A stretch of 64,000 bases of DNA from Streptosporangium pseudovulgare (GCF_014648055.1 NZ_BMQJ01000019.1:1-64000); one strand, 5' to 3'; counted from the stretch's first letter, positions 36,155-43,684 are shown. The notes: generated by a model not told the origin, from the sequence alone. Made by a program: numbers and translations.

Positions 36155-37315
36155 ATGGACAAGCGTACGACCCTCAACAGCGCCCCCGCCGCCGCGGCCG
36201 CGAACCTGCGGACCCGCACCTCTGGAGTCGTCCACGCCGCCGTCAACGGCCTGCCCGCCTGCCCCGCCCGCTCCCGAACCACCAGCCTCGCCGGTGCCTA
36301 CGCCGAGACCCGGCAGCCGGTCACGTGCAAGAACTGCTTGAAGCTGGCCAGCGCCGCCCTCGCCGAGCCCGTCGAGGCCAGCGCCGCGCCGTACGGCGAG
36401 GGCCGCGAGTACGGCGTGTGCGGCACCGTCGACGGCGCCCAGATGCGCATCTACACCGGCCCGACCCTCGAGCAGGCCACCGCGAACATGCTCAACGCCC
36501 TGCCGACCGTCCGGCAGCGCGAGGCCTTCGCCGTCACCGCGGTCGTCGTCTTCCGCACCCCGGGCGGCGAGTGGACGCCGCTCGGCGCTGACCAGCCAGC
36601 CGCCGGGGGAAGCGGTGCCGTCAAGCCGCGGCCGTACTGGCAGACCGCGCCGTGCCCGGCCTGGTGCGAACTCACCCACGACGACCGCGACCAGCCCGCC
36701 GACCGGTTCCACCTTGGCCCGGACCGGGTCACCCCGCTCACGAGGGAAGCCCCGGTTCAGGTAGCGCCCGGACGGTGGGCGCCCGAGGAGCTTGGCCTGT
36801 GCCTGCGCCAGGGCGACCGCGACGACGAGCCGGTGGCGGAACTGCGCCGCGGTGACGCCCCCGCCGTACGGCTGACGCTGGCCGAGGCCGAGCAGCTGCA
36901 CAAGCGGCTTGGCTTGCTGCTGGCCGAGGCCCGTACGGCGGCCGCCGCGAGCTCGGCGCCGGGCTGCGCGCCGTGGTGCGTCCGGCACGACGACTGCACC
37001 CGCGGCGGCCGCCACCTGCCCGACCCCGAAGGCGGCATGTGCTGGGCGCCCCCGGTGCCCCTGCCGGGCGGCCGGTACGGCTCCGCCGGAACGGTCGAGC
37101 TGTCCCACGATGCCGAGGACGGCGCGCTGATCCAGGTGGCCAACGACAGCGACGCCGTGCTGACGGTGGATGAGGCGGAGGAGTTCGCCCACGCGGTCCT
37201 CGCTCAGGTCGCGCTGGCACGCACCACGGTTCCCGGCACGCCGGAGCCGCTCGAGCTGGCGGCCGGCGAGGACAGCTGCTCGGACTCGGCGTGCCGCATC
37301 TGCCGACCCGCCTGA
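36155..37315 (+). CDS. DUF6907-like protein with two Cys/His clusters
   Basis: A 386-residue protein. The N-terminus has CPARSR and CKNCLKLA; two DUF6907-like segments follow, CPAWCELTHDDRD with FHLGP, and CAPWCVRHDDC with CWAPP. The clusters suggest zinc binding. A long insert between residues 55 and 165 is beta-rich. DUF6907 proteins are common in actinobacterial plasmids and AICEs but their role is unknown. The ATG at 36155 begins after the hairpin; an in-frame start upstream would run through it. Confidence 0.75.
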   Translation: MDKRTTLNSAPAAAAANLRTRTSGVVHAAVNGLPACPARSRTTSLAGAYAETRQPVTCKNCLKLASAALAEPVEASAAPYGEGREYGVCGTVDGAQMRIYTGPTLEQATANMLNALPTVRQREAFAVTAVVVFRTPGGEWTPLGADQPAAGGSGAVKPRPYWQTAPCPAWCELTHDDRDQPADRFHLGPDRVTPLTREAPVQVAPGRWAPEELGLCLRQGDRDDEPVAELRRGDAPAVRLTLAEAEQLHKRLGLLLAEARTAAAASSAPGCAPWCVRHDDCTRGGRHLPDPEGGMCWAPPVPLPGGRYGSAGTVELSHDAEDGALIQVANDSDAVLTVDEAEEFAHAVLAQVALARTTVPGTPEPLELAAGEDSCSDSACRICRPA

Positions 37316-37329
37316 CCCTTCAACCAAGC

Positions 37330-37365
37330 GGCCCCGGCCCGGTGACTACACCACCGGCCGGGGCC
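37330..37365 (+). terminator. intergenic hairpin 2
   Basis: GGCCCCGG pairs with CCGGGGCC around an inner CCGGTG/CACCGG stem between the two DUF6907 genes. There is no T-tract, so RNA processing or attenuation is as likely as termination. Confidence 0.55.
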
Positions 37366-37404
37366 TCGACCCCAACACCCCTGACCGAACCAGGAGATGA
37401 GATC

Positions 37405-37743
37405 GTGGCTGAGAACCTACCCGCCCACCGCCCGTGCCCGCCATGGTGCCGAGCCGAGCACACCGAGACCGGCCCGAAGCGCGTTCACACCTCTACGTTC
37501 GGCCCGTTCAGCGGCGCCGGACAGATCGTGATCCGGTACGTGCAGGTCGACGAGGGCGCCGTACGGCGGCCGCCGCTCGCCCGCCTGGCCTACCGGGACG
37601 CCGGCCAGCCGCGGCTCATGGACGTCGAGCCGGACGACGCGGCTGACTGGGCGGCGATCATCAGCGGCCTGGACATCCGATCGTTCACCGAGTTCGCCGA
37701 GGCGCTCGGCAACGTCGTGCGCGACCTGGGCGGTGAAGCATGA
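37405..37743 (+). CDS. DUF6907 family protein
   Basis: A 112-residue protein with the DUF6907 signature CPPWCRAEHTETGPKRVH near the start and a hydrophobic C-terminus (IRSFTEFAEALGNVVRDLGG). GTG at 37405 has AGGAG eight bases upstream. Its stop overlaps the start of the DUF2637 gene, so the two are translationally coupled. Confidence 0.8.
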   Translation: MAENLPAHRPCPPWCRAEHTETGPKRVHTSTFGPFSGAGQIVIRYVQVDEGAVRRPPLARLAYRDAGQPRLMDVEPDDAADWAAIISGLDIRSFTEFAEALGNVVRDLGGEA

Positions 37744-38474
37744 TCCGCATCTGCACGACCGTCGTGGTCGTCCTCCTGGCGGCCGTCGCCGCGGTGGTGT
37801 CCTACCGGCACGCCTTCGAGGTCGTCGTCGCCAACGGCGAGTCCGGCCTGACGGCACGCCTGGTGCCGCTCACCATCGACGGCGCGATCTTCGCATCCTC
37901 CATGGTGCTGCTCGACGCGGCCCGCCGCCGCCTTCCCGTGCCCGCGCTGGCGCGCTGGACGCTCGCCCTGGGCATCCTCGCGACGCTGGCGGCGAACGTC
38001 GCGCACGGGTGGGCTCACGGTCCGGTCGGCGCGATCGTCGCCGCGTGGCCGGCCGTCGCCCTGGTGCTCTCCTACGAGCTGCTGATGGGCATGATCCGAC
38101 GTGGCGCCGTCCCGGTGTCTGGAACTCCAGACACCGAGGGTGTCACCGCTGACACCCTCAACCGGGTCGACGGGACAGTGGCCGAACAGGTGCCGGTCGA
38201 GCCGGTCGGCCCGGGTACGGCTGAGCCCGCAGGCGGCGAGGTCGAGCAGCCCGCCATACCCGCCGTACCTGAGCCGTCACCTGCACCGATGCCGGTCCTC
38301 ACACCCGCGCCCGATGAGCTGTTCCCGGTCGCCGCGACCAGGTACGCCGATGAGGTCGCCACGGGTGTGGTGCCGACGATGACCCGCATCAAGCGCGAGA
38401 TGAAGGTCGGCCAGCCGCGCGCTGTGCTGATCCGCTCCTACCTCGCCCAGCTCGCCAAAGCGAGCCTGTCCTGA
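37740..38474 (+). CDS. DUF2637 membrane protein (Spd-like)
   Basis: A 244-residue protein. Four TM segments fill residues 5-120 (VVVVLLAAVAAVVSYRHAF, the DUF2637 signature LVPLTIDGAIFASSMVLLDA). A Pro-rich linker and a C-terminal HTH-like tail (GVVPTMTRIKREMKVGQPRA) follow. DUF2637 proteins are known from AICEs and Streptomyces plasmids, where Spd proteins help plasmid spread between hyphal compartments. Confidence 0.85.
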   Translation: MIRICTTVVVVLLAAVAAVVSYRHAFEVVVANGESGLTARLVPLTIDGAIFASSMVLLDAARRRLPVPALARWTLALGILATLAANVAHGWAHGPVGAIVAAWPAVALVLSYELLMGMIRRGAVPVSGTPDTEGVTADTLNRVDGTVAEQVPVEPVGPGTAEPAGGEVEQPAIPAVPEPSPAPMPVLTPAPDELFPVAATRYADEVATGVVPTMTRIKREMKVGQPRAVLIRSYLAQLAKASLS

Positions 38475-38481
38475 CCCCCAT

Positions 38482-38523
38482 GCCCGCCCCGGGCCGCATC
38501 GTCCAAGAGCACCCGGGGCGGGC
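38482..38523 (+). terminator. intergenic hairpin 3, 12-bp stem
   Basis: GCCCGCCCCGGG (38482-38493) pairs perfectly with CCCGGGGCGGGC (38512-38523). It lies 7 bp after the DUF2637 stop and just before the ribosome site of the next gene, without a T-tract. Confidence 0.65.
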
Positions 38524-38549
38524 CCTCCCCATGTGAAGGAGAGAACCCC

Positions 38550-38780
38550 ATGATTCACCATGCCCCCCGCCCCAGCGTGTGGGCGGGGCTGTACGCCGTG
38601 CTGTGCCTGCTGCTGTCGGCGCTCGATGACCTGGTGGCCGCGCTCGCCGGCGCCCGCCCCCTCCGCCGGGACGCCGCGGACTTCGCCCGGGTGGTCGGCG
38701 ACGCCTACCGCACCGGCAAGCACCACGTCGCCGAGGGCGACGTGCTCGACGACGACGACATCGAGGAGGACGGCCAGTGA
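38550..38780 (+). CDS. small membrane protein, 76 aa
   Basis: One hydrophobic helix (VWAGLYAVLCLLLSALDDLV) is followed by a charged tail ending in DDDDIEEDG. AAGGAGAG precedes the ATG and the stop overlaps the next start (ATGA-type). Such small membrane proteins are usual beside Spd/TraB genes; the role is unknown. Confidence 0.65.
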   Translation: MIHHAPRPSVWAGLYAVLCLLLSALDDLVAALAGARPLRRDAADFARVVGDAYRTGKHHVAEGDVLDDDDIEEDGQ

Positions 38781-39163
38781 GCACCGACAGGCCGGGCCGG
38801 GCCCGCATCCCGGAGTTGTCCAACATCCCGTGGCAGGGGCCGGTGGCCATCACCAACTACGCCCAGATCGGGCGGGCCCTGTGCCGGGACCTCGGCGGCG
38901 AGTTCGAGATGGCCAGCGAAGAGCTGTACGCCGTGCTGATCCGCAGCTTCAAGGGACACCCGGTGCTCGCCCTGCTCGGCGGCCCGGACGTGCGGCTGCG
39001 TGCCCGCCGTGTGGTGCGGCGCCTCAAGCGCGCCGCGGAACTGCAGAAGGGATCCGCGGTCGAGATGGTGAAGTTTCACCAGCAGTTCCGCAAGGAGTTC
39101 ATCGAGCAGCTACCCGCCATCAAGGACAAGAAGAAGCCGACGTTCAACTGGGATGACGTGTGA
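38777..39163 (+). CDS. conserved element protein, 128 aa
   Basis: A basic, helical protein (IPELSNIPWQGPVAITNYAQ, LLGGPDVRLRARRVVRRLKR). I recall similar proteins directly upstream of AICE translocase genes but cannot name a family. It is coupled to both neighbours by stop/start overlaps. Confidence 0.65.
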   Translation: MSTDRPGRARIPELSNIPWQGPVAITNYAQIGRALCRDLGGEFEMASEELYAVLIRSFKGHPVLALLGGPDVRLRARRVVRRLKRAAELQKGSAVEMVKFHQQFRKEFIEQLPAIKDKKKPTFNWDDV

Positions 39164-41181
39164 TGGCCACCCGGAGCAAGGAACTCGCGACCGTCGATGT
39201 CGAGTCGAGCCTGCAGAAGGTGGCCGCGCAGGGCGTGTCCAAGCTGGTCACCCTCGCATCGCCGTGGGTGGTGGGGCTGCTGCTGTTCGGCGTCGGTGCG
39301 GCCTTCCACGTCATCCTCGACACCGACGATCCCGCCGTGGCGTCCTGGACGGCGTTCCTGATGAGCGTCGCGGTGATCGTGTTGACCGGCGTGACCTACG
39401 GCCAGTCGCACGCTCGCGGCCCGTGGGGCAAGGCGCACACCACCGCCACGACGCTGCTGACCGGTCTGTGGGTGACGGCCGCCACGATCAACGGCCCCAC
39501 CACCGTCGTCACGGGCCGTATCGCGCTGATCGGCGGGTTCACCCTGTGCGCCACCTGGAACATCCGCACCGTGATCCGGCTCAAGGGCTGGGACGCGCCG
39601 GGCGCCCTGGCCGATCCGCTGGCGATGCTGTTCGGCCAGGGCGCCGGGCGGGCCGGCCTGGCGGTCGAGGCGCGCACCACCGCGGCGACCGAGCACAAGG
39701 TCCAGGGCGACGTGCAGCTGGAGGCCGGGCGGCAGACCGCCGAGGACCTGCAGAAGAAGGTCCCGTACATCGAGAGCGGGATCGGCCTGCCCCCGGGCAG
39801 CATCACGACGTCGATCGACCCCGACGACGCGAGTCGGGCGAAGGTCACCATCAGCGACCCGCGGGTGATGAAGCACCCGATCCCGTGGCCAGGCCCGTCG
39901 AGGCCGGGCGGGTCGATCGCCGACCCGATCCGGCATGGGCTGTGGCAGGACCTCGACGAAGTCGCGTACGTCATCGTGGGTCACCACCTGCAGATCATGG
40001 GGCAGACCGGGTCCGGCAAGTCGATCGGCGGGGCATGGAACCTGCTCGGCGAGATCGTCACCCGCTACGACGCCGCGGTGTTCGCCATCGACATCACCAA
40101 GGGCGAGCAGACGTTGGGCCCGCTCGCCGAGGCGCTGCACCGCTTCGAGACGACGAAGGCCGGCGCGAAGGCACTCCTGGCGGACGTGCAGGCCCGGGTG
40201 AAGGAACGCACCGACCAGCTCGCCGCCAAGCAGCTGCAGAAGTGGAAGCCCGGGTGCGGCCTCACGTACTGGGTCGTGTGGATCGAGGAGTTCCCCGACG
40301 TCTACGACGCCTTGAGCGACAAGGAGCAGGAGGCGTTCTTGTCGATGCTCAAGGCGATCCGCTCGGCGGGCGGGTCGGTGGTCATGAGCCTGCAGCGGTC
40401 GGACTACACGCAGATGCCGACCCTGGCGCGCGGCCAGCTCGCCAAGGCGTGCTTCGGGGTCGAGTCCGGGCATGACGCCGGGTTCGGCCTGAGTGAGGCT
40501 CAGCAGGACGCCGGCGCCCGCCCCGAGCTGTGGAGCAACAAGCAGCCCGGCATGACGTACTGGGACGCGCCGTCCATCCCGGATGAGCGGATCGCGATGC
40601 CGATGCGGACCTTCGCGTGGGGCCTCGACTCCGCCGGCGGGTTCGATGACGAGCGGGCGAACGCCGCGATGCGTGAGCATGCCGCCTTCTGGCCGGCCTT
40701 CGCGAAGCCCGTCGACGAGGGCACCGCGGCGATCTCCCGCCTTCCGGGTGGCGGCCAGGCGCTCGCCGCCCCGGCCGAAGCGCTGGAACACGCCATCGAC
40801 CCCGGAGACGACGAAGATGAGGAGGTGCGCAACGTAGCGAGCGAGTATCTGACCGAGGACGACCCGGACCCCGAGGTTCAGGCCGGCCTCGATGACCCGA
40901 TCGTCGACCAGCTCGACGACCCCGAATGGGAGTTCGCGCCACCCGAGGTCACCATGACGCCTCAGCAGCGCGGAGAGGCCCTCATCGCGCATCTCCAAGG
41001 GCTGTGGGATGCCGGGGCCCGGGACTTCGCCACGCGCGATCTGCGGCCGTTGTGGGAGTCGACGGACATGAGCCGGGCGTGGGCGCAGAAGCAACTCAAG
41101 AAGCTGGTCGAGGCGGACGTGCTCGGCTACGACGACGACGCCCAGCGCTACCTGATGCCCGAGCGGCCCGAGGTCGGCTGA
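39163..41181 (+). CDS. FtsK/SpoIIIE-family DNA translocase (TraB type)
   Basis: A 672-residue protein. Four N-terminal TM helices (about 34-51, 63-79, 95-112, 118-133), then a motor domain with Walker A G280QTGSGKS and Walker B-like VVWIEEFPD. The C-terminal residues 605-672 form a winged-helix module (LQGLWDAGARDFATRDLRPL). TraB proteins of Streptomyces plasmids move double-stranded DNA between mycelia and bind 8-bp clt repeats with such a domain. The TGATG overlap fixes the start at 39163. Confidence 0.88.
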   Translation: MATRSKELATVDVESSLQKVAAQGVSKLVTLASPWVVGLLLFGVGAAFHVILDTDDPAVASWTAFLMSVAVIVLTGVTYGQSHARGPWGKAHTTATTLLTGLWVTAATINGPTTVVTGRIALIGGFTLCATWNIRTVIRLKGWDAPGALADPLAMLFGQGAGRAGLAVEARTTAATEHKVQGDVQLEAGRQTAEDLQKKVPYIESGIGLPPGSITTSIDPDDASRAKVTISDPRVMKHPIPWPGPSRPGGSIADPIRHGLWQDLDEVAYVIVGHHLQIMGQTGSGKSIGGAWNLLGEIVTRYDAAVFAIDITKGEQTLGPLAEALHRFETTKAGAKALLADVQARVKERTDQLAAKQLQKWKPGCGLTYWVVWIEEFPDVYDALSDKEQEAFLSMLKAIRSAGGSVVMSLQRSDYTQMPTLARGQLAKACFGVESGHDAGFGLSEAQQDAGARPELWSNKQPGMTYWDAPSIPDERIAMPMRTFAWGLDSAGGFDDERANAAMREHAAFWPAFAKPVDEGTAAISRLPGGGQALAAPAEALEHAIDPGDDEDEEVRNVASEYLTEDDPDPEVQAGLDDPIVDQLDDPEWEFAPPEVTMTPQQRGEALIAHLQGLWDAGARDFATRDLRPLWESTDMSRAWAQKQLKKLVEADVLGYDDDAQRYLMPERPEVG

Positions 41182-41183
41182 GC

Positions 41184-41220
41184 TGGCGGTGAGCCCGTCA
41201 CCCTGACGGGCTCACCGCCA
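41184..41220 (+). terminator. 17-bp perfect hairpin after the translocase gene
   Basis: TGGCGGTGAGCCCGTCA (41184-41200) pairs perfectly with its complement at 41204-41220 around a CCC loop, 2 bp after the translocase stop. It is probably the terminator of the transfer operon, although no U-tract follows. Confidence 0.75.
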
Positions 41221-41515
41221 ACACCTGCGACTCCAGCAAAAAGGTTTTACCGTTTTGCTGACGCGCTCACCCTCACGGCTGCCCGATGAGATCTTCCTGC
41301 TCTCGCCAGGAAGATCTGAGAGCAGGTGTAGATTCTTCACCTTCGCGGGCCCCGGGCGGCCCTCGCGTGTCAGGGGTTCGTAAGGAAGTGCAAGGCCCGG
41401 CCCGCGCGTGCGGCTGCGCGAGGGGCCGAAGGAAACCCGTCTGATTCAGACGGGTTTCCTCGCGTACGGCTGCGCGTGGGCTGCGCGCCACGAAGTGTTG
41501 ATCTTGCTGCCACGG
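41221..41515. other. palindrome-rich convergent region
   Basis: No gene is seen. Two further perfect palindromes lie here: AGATCTTCCTG/CAGGAAGATCT (41289-41317) and a 31-bp odd palindrome centred on 41445 (41430-41460; arm AGGAAACCCGTCTGA). A near-repeat of ACGGCTGCGCG flanks the latter (41409-41420 and 41465-41476). The region may be a bidirectional terminator or a cis-acting transfer site. Confidence 0.5.
41500..41515 (+). repeat. 16-bp direct repeat beside the HNH gene, copy 1
   Basis: GATCTTGCTGCCACGG here is identical to 42122-42137. The HNH gene lies between the copies, its stop codon directly beside this one, so the pair brackets it like the ends of an insertion. Confidence 0.75.
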
Positions 41516-42043
41516 CTACGCGACGGCAGGACGCTTCGTCAACAGATACCGCTGCTGCTCACCGCTGTAGCCCAAAGCTTCAGCCTCGATGAGCCTCTTG
41601 AGGTGCTTCTGGGCCCACTGCCGGGACAACCCATTGGATTCCCATAGGGCCTTCATGTCCCGGGTGGCAAAGTCACGCACCCCGGCGTCATAGAGCGCCT
41701 GCAAGCGCTCTATGAGCGCACTCGGGGAAACTGACACACCCCTGCTCCGGGCCGCGCGTAAGGCGTTCTCAGACGCTGTAATGACTTCCATATGCGCAGG
41801 ATTGACGCATGACGGTACACGGCACAGGTGGTCAATCGTCATGCCCTCGGGAATCTCATCAACCAGGAGTTCGTAGGCGAACCGGTGCGCGTAGCCGTGG
41901 CCGTTCGCCTCGACGCGGAATCGACCGTAGCCCTTCTGTCTCCTGGCGCCCATCCACAACCAGCACTCTTCCTTTGTCTTTCGCTCGACCTTGCTCCAAA
42001 ACCTTTCAGATGCCTTCGCCAGATGGTGAGCGCGGTCAGACAT
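41516..42043 (-). CDS. HNH endonuclease with TraB-like C-terminal module
   Basis: A 175-residue protein. Residues 12-100 are a phage-type HNH nuclease (ECWLWMGARRQKGYGRFRV, D71HLCRVPSC79VNPAH84MEVIT), with D71H72 and H84 as likely metal and catalytic ligands. Residues 109-175 match the C-terminus of the nearby TraB-type translocase (41 of 67 identical by eye; LQALYDAGVRDFATRDMKAL). AAAGGA lies six bases before the ATG. Shared DNA-recognition between nuclease and translocase is inferred from this. Confidence 0.85.
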   Translation of the reverse strand: MSDRAHHLAKASERFWSKVERKTKEECWLWMGARRQKGYGRFRVEANGHGYAHRFAYELLVDEIPEGMTIDHLCRVPSCVNPAHMEVITASENALRAARSRGVSVSPSALIERLQALYDAGVRDFATRDMKALWESNGLSRQWAQKHLKRLIEAEALGYSGEQQRYLLTKRPAVA

Positions 42044-42054
42044 GACGGTCCTTT

Positions 42055-42651
42055 CTAGGTGCCACGATCTTGCTTTTGATGGTGCCACACGGACGCGAAA
42101 GGGGGTGCCACACCCCGCCACGATCTTGCTGCCACGGTCCGTGGCACCCCTTCTGACCTGTAACCCCCTCCCGCGTAGCACCCCCAGCCCCTCGCGAGGT
42201 GCCACGCCCCGCCGGTGTTGGTGTGCAGGGTGAGCATGACCGGTCCGGGCTTGGACGGCACGGGGTCGGGCTTGGGCATGGCGGCGACCCGCTGCTTGCG
42301 CTGCCGGTCCGCGGCGTCGAGGGCGACCTGCCCGGCGCGGACCTTCTCGGCGAGGTCGGGCGCGTCCCGCTGGAGCGCCTTGGCCTGCTGGACGGCGCGG
42401 CCGGAGGCACCAACGACCTTCGCAGCACGCTCACGAGACTTGGCCTCGAACGGCTTAGGCGGGGAGACCTGCGATGGAAAAGGTGGCAGATCTGCCACAG
42501 TTTTTTCACTCAGGGTGGCCTGCGGCTTCGGAGCGTCACCGATTGGTCGGCCGACCTTCGTAGCCGCGGCGATCGCCTTCTCGTACTCCAGCGCGATCAG
42601 CGCCTTCTGACCCGCGTTCAGGTGCCCACCCGAGGTGGAGCTGTCTCCCAC
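42055..42651 (-). CDS. ParB-like DNA-binding fragment, possibly truncated
   Basis: About 198 codons. The first 110 residues resemble the HTH half of ParB-like proteins (HLNAGQKALIALEYEKAIAA, then AAKVVGASGRAVQQAKALQR and LAEKVRAGQVALDAADR), but the N-terminal ParB/Srx domain is absent. The last 55 residues are low-complexity and overlap a GGTGCCAC repeat cluster, so the true end may be altered. GTG at 42651 has GAGGGG next to it. A shortened, perhaps non-functional, regulator is the best reading. Confidence 0.5.
   Translation of the reverse strand: MGDSSTSGGHLNAGQKALIALEYEKAIAAATKVGRPIGDAPKPQATLSEKTVADLPPFPSQVSPPKPFEAKSRERAAKVVGASGRAVQQAKALQRDAPDLAEKVRAGQVALDAADRQRKQRVAAMPKPDPVPSKPGPVMLTLHTNTGGAWHLARGWGCYAGGGYRSEGVPRTVAARSWRGVAPPFASVWHHQKQDRGT
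42058..42205. repeat. cluster of five GGTGCCAC 8-mers
   Basis: GGTGCCAC occurs at 42058-42065, 42081-42088, 42104-42111 and 42198-42205, and inverted at 42141-42148; near-copies (CTGCCACG) lie at 42130 and 41507. A 14-bp repeat, GCCACGATCTTGCT, also occurs twice (42061-42074, 42117-42130). Such 8-bp clusters resemble the clt/TRS repeats bound by TraB, but the motif itself is not a known one. Confidence 0.7.
42122..42137 (+). repeat. 16-bp direct repeat beside the HNH gene, copy 2
   Basis: Identical to 41500-41515 (GATCTTGCTGCCACGG), lying 78 bp upstream of the HNH start codon and inside the 3' part of the ParB-like ORF. Confidence 0.75.
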
Positions 42652-42661
42652 CCCTCGACCA

Positions 42662-42689
42662 GCCTTTTTCCCAGATCCGGGAAAAAGGC
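42662..42689 (-). terminator. terminator after the GntR gene
   Basis: GCCTTTTTCCC pairs with GGGAAAAAGGC around AGATCC (11-bp perfect stem). On the minus strand it lies 10 bp after the GntR stop and before the ParB-like gene. Confidence 0.75.
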
Positions 42690-42699
42690 AGACCGGGCG

Positions 42700-42957
42700 T
42701 CAGCCGGTCGGCCAGTTCTCCCGCTCGGCGACGAACGTCCCCCGGCCCTGGATCGTCACCACCCAGCCCTGTTCACCGAGCACCTTGACCGCGCGGCGCA
42801 CGGTGCCGCGGGCGACGCCGTGTTCCTGCTGCAGGTGGCTTTCGCTCGGCAAGACCTGGCGGGGCTTGAGCTCGCCGGCGCGGATCCGCTCACGCAGGAT
42901 CCCGGCGAGCTGCTCCCACAGCGGTGTCGGGTTCAGGTGGTCGACCGTCATAGGCAT
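42700..42957 (-). CDS. GntR-family regulator (short, KorSA-like)
   Basis: An 85-residue winged helix (PLWEQLAGILRERIRAGELK, then ESHLQQEHGVARGTVRRAVK, wing VVTIQGRGTFVA) without an effector domain. Short GntR proteins of this type (KorSA, KorA) repress AICE transfer genes. Operator-like palindromes lie just upstream, consistent with autorepression. Confidence 0.88.
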   Translation of the reverse strand: MPMTVDHLNPTPLWEQLAGILRERIRAGELKPRQVLPSESHLQQEHGVARGTVRRAVKVLGEQGWVVTIQGRGTFVAERENWPTG

Positions 42958-42987
42958 GACGTTACGGACAGGCTGAATGACCTGCGC

Positions 42988-43038
42988 ATACGGTCCGTAT
43001 TGAACGTGCTGTACGTGCTGTACGAGTTAGACGTACAG
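42988..43038. promoter_or_regulatory. palindromic operators upstream of the GntR gene
   Basis: ATACGG-T-CCGTAT (42988-43000) and CTGTACG/CGTACAG with 7-bp spacer (43018-43038) are perfect inverted repeats, with ACGTGCTGT directly repeated between them (43004-43021). They lie between the divergent GntR gene and the gene at 43127 and probably bind the GntR protein. Confidence 0.6.
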
Positions 43039-43063
43039 TTGGCCGGAGCCCACACAACGTGAC

Positions 43064-43100
43064 GGGCCCGCCGCGACGCTGAGAACGTCGAGACGGGCCC
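43064..43100 (+). terminator. intergenic hairpin 4 (GGGCCCG arms)
   Basis: GGGCCCG and CGGGCCC form the outer stem and CGACG/CGTCG the inner one. The arm sequence equals that of the hairpin at 36086-36119. It lies in the 5' leader of the gene at 43127, so attenuation is possible. Confidence 0.55.
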
Positions 43101-43126
43101 TTGATCGGACGCAGGAGGTCCGAACC

Positions 43127-43369
43127 ATGGCCAACGATACGGCTCCCGAACACGCCTCGCCGATCGAGTTCACCGCCCAGCGGCGCGCTGACCTCATCCG
43201 CGCCATCAGCCGCGCGTACCCGCCCTACCGCGTGTGGTGGTCCGCGGGCATCTACTACGCGCCCGGACCCACCCCCGACGGCGGATCCCACACTCTCACC
43301 GCCCCCACCGCCGGCGACCTGTGCAAGCAGCTCGCCGCCGCCCTGGGCCGCGAGGGGGTCGAGCTGTGA
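43127..43369 (+). CDS. hypothetical element protein, 80 aa
   Basis: A small soluble protein (FTAQRRADLIRAISRAYPPY, WWSAGIYYAPGP). GGAGG precedes the ATG and the stop overlaps the next start (GTGA). No family is recognised. Confidence 0.65.
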   Translation: MANDTAPEHASPIEFTAQRRADLIRAISRAYPPYRVWWSAGIYYAPGPTPDGGSHTLTAPTAGDLCKQLAAALGREGVEL

Positions 43370-43563
43370 GCCCCGACGAGGTGAAGCGCTGGCACGCCCT
43401 CGCCCGCCGCAAGAGCGCCGACCCCGAGCGGATCGACCAGCTGTACAAGGCCGCGGTGAAGGAGTGCGGCGGCACGGTCGAGAAGCTCGCGGAGGCGATC
43501 ACCCGGGAGCTCGCCATCGAGGAAGGTCTGGCGAAGCTCATGGCGGAGATCCGCCGGACGTAG
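43366..43563 (+). CDS. hypothetical element protein, 65 aa
   Basis: A charged, helical protein (VKRWHALARRKSADPERIDQ, then EKLAEAITRELAIEEGLAKL). The GTG overlaps the preceding stop and fixes the start. It may be an accessory factor of replication or regulation, but nothing specific is seen. Confidence 0.6.
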   Translation: MSPDEVKRWHALARRKSADPERIDQLYKAAVKECGGTVEKLAEAITRELAIEEGLAKLMAEIRRT

Positions 43564-43684
43564 ACCTCCCGGCCGGCCTTCGCGCGCCGAGGGCCGGCCG
43601 GAGGAGTCCGCGGTGCGTCGAGGTCCGCCGCGGACCTTCCCCCGCGCTTCTTCTCGGAGGGGTGTCGAGGCACGGGGAACCCTG

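Noticed and set aside
41430-41460. Palindrome as a CRISPR-like repeat
   Set aside because: It occurs once; no spaced repeat array or cas gene exists anywhere in the window.
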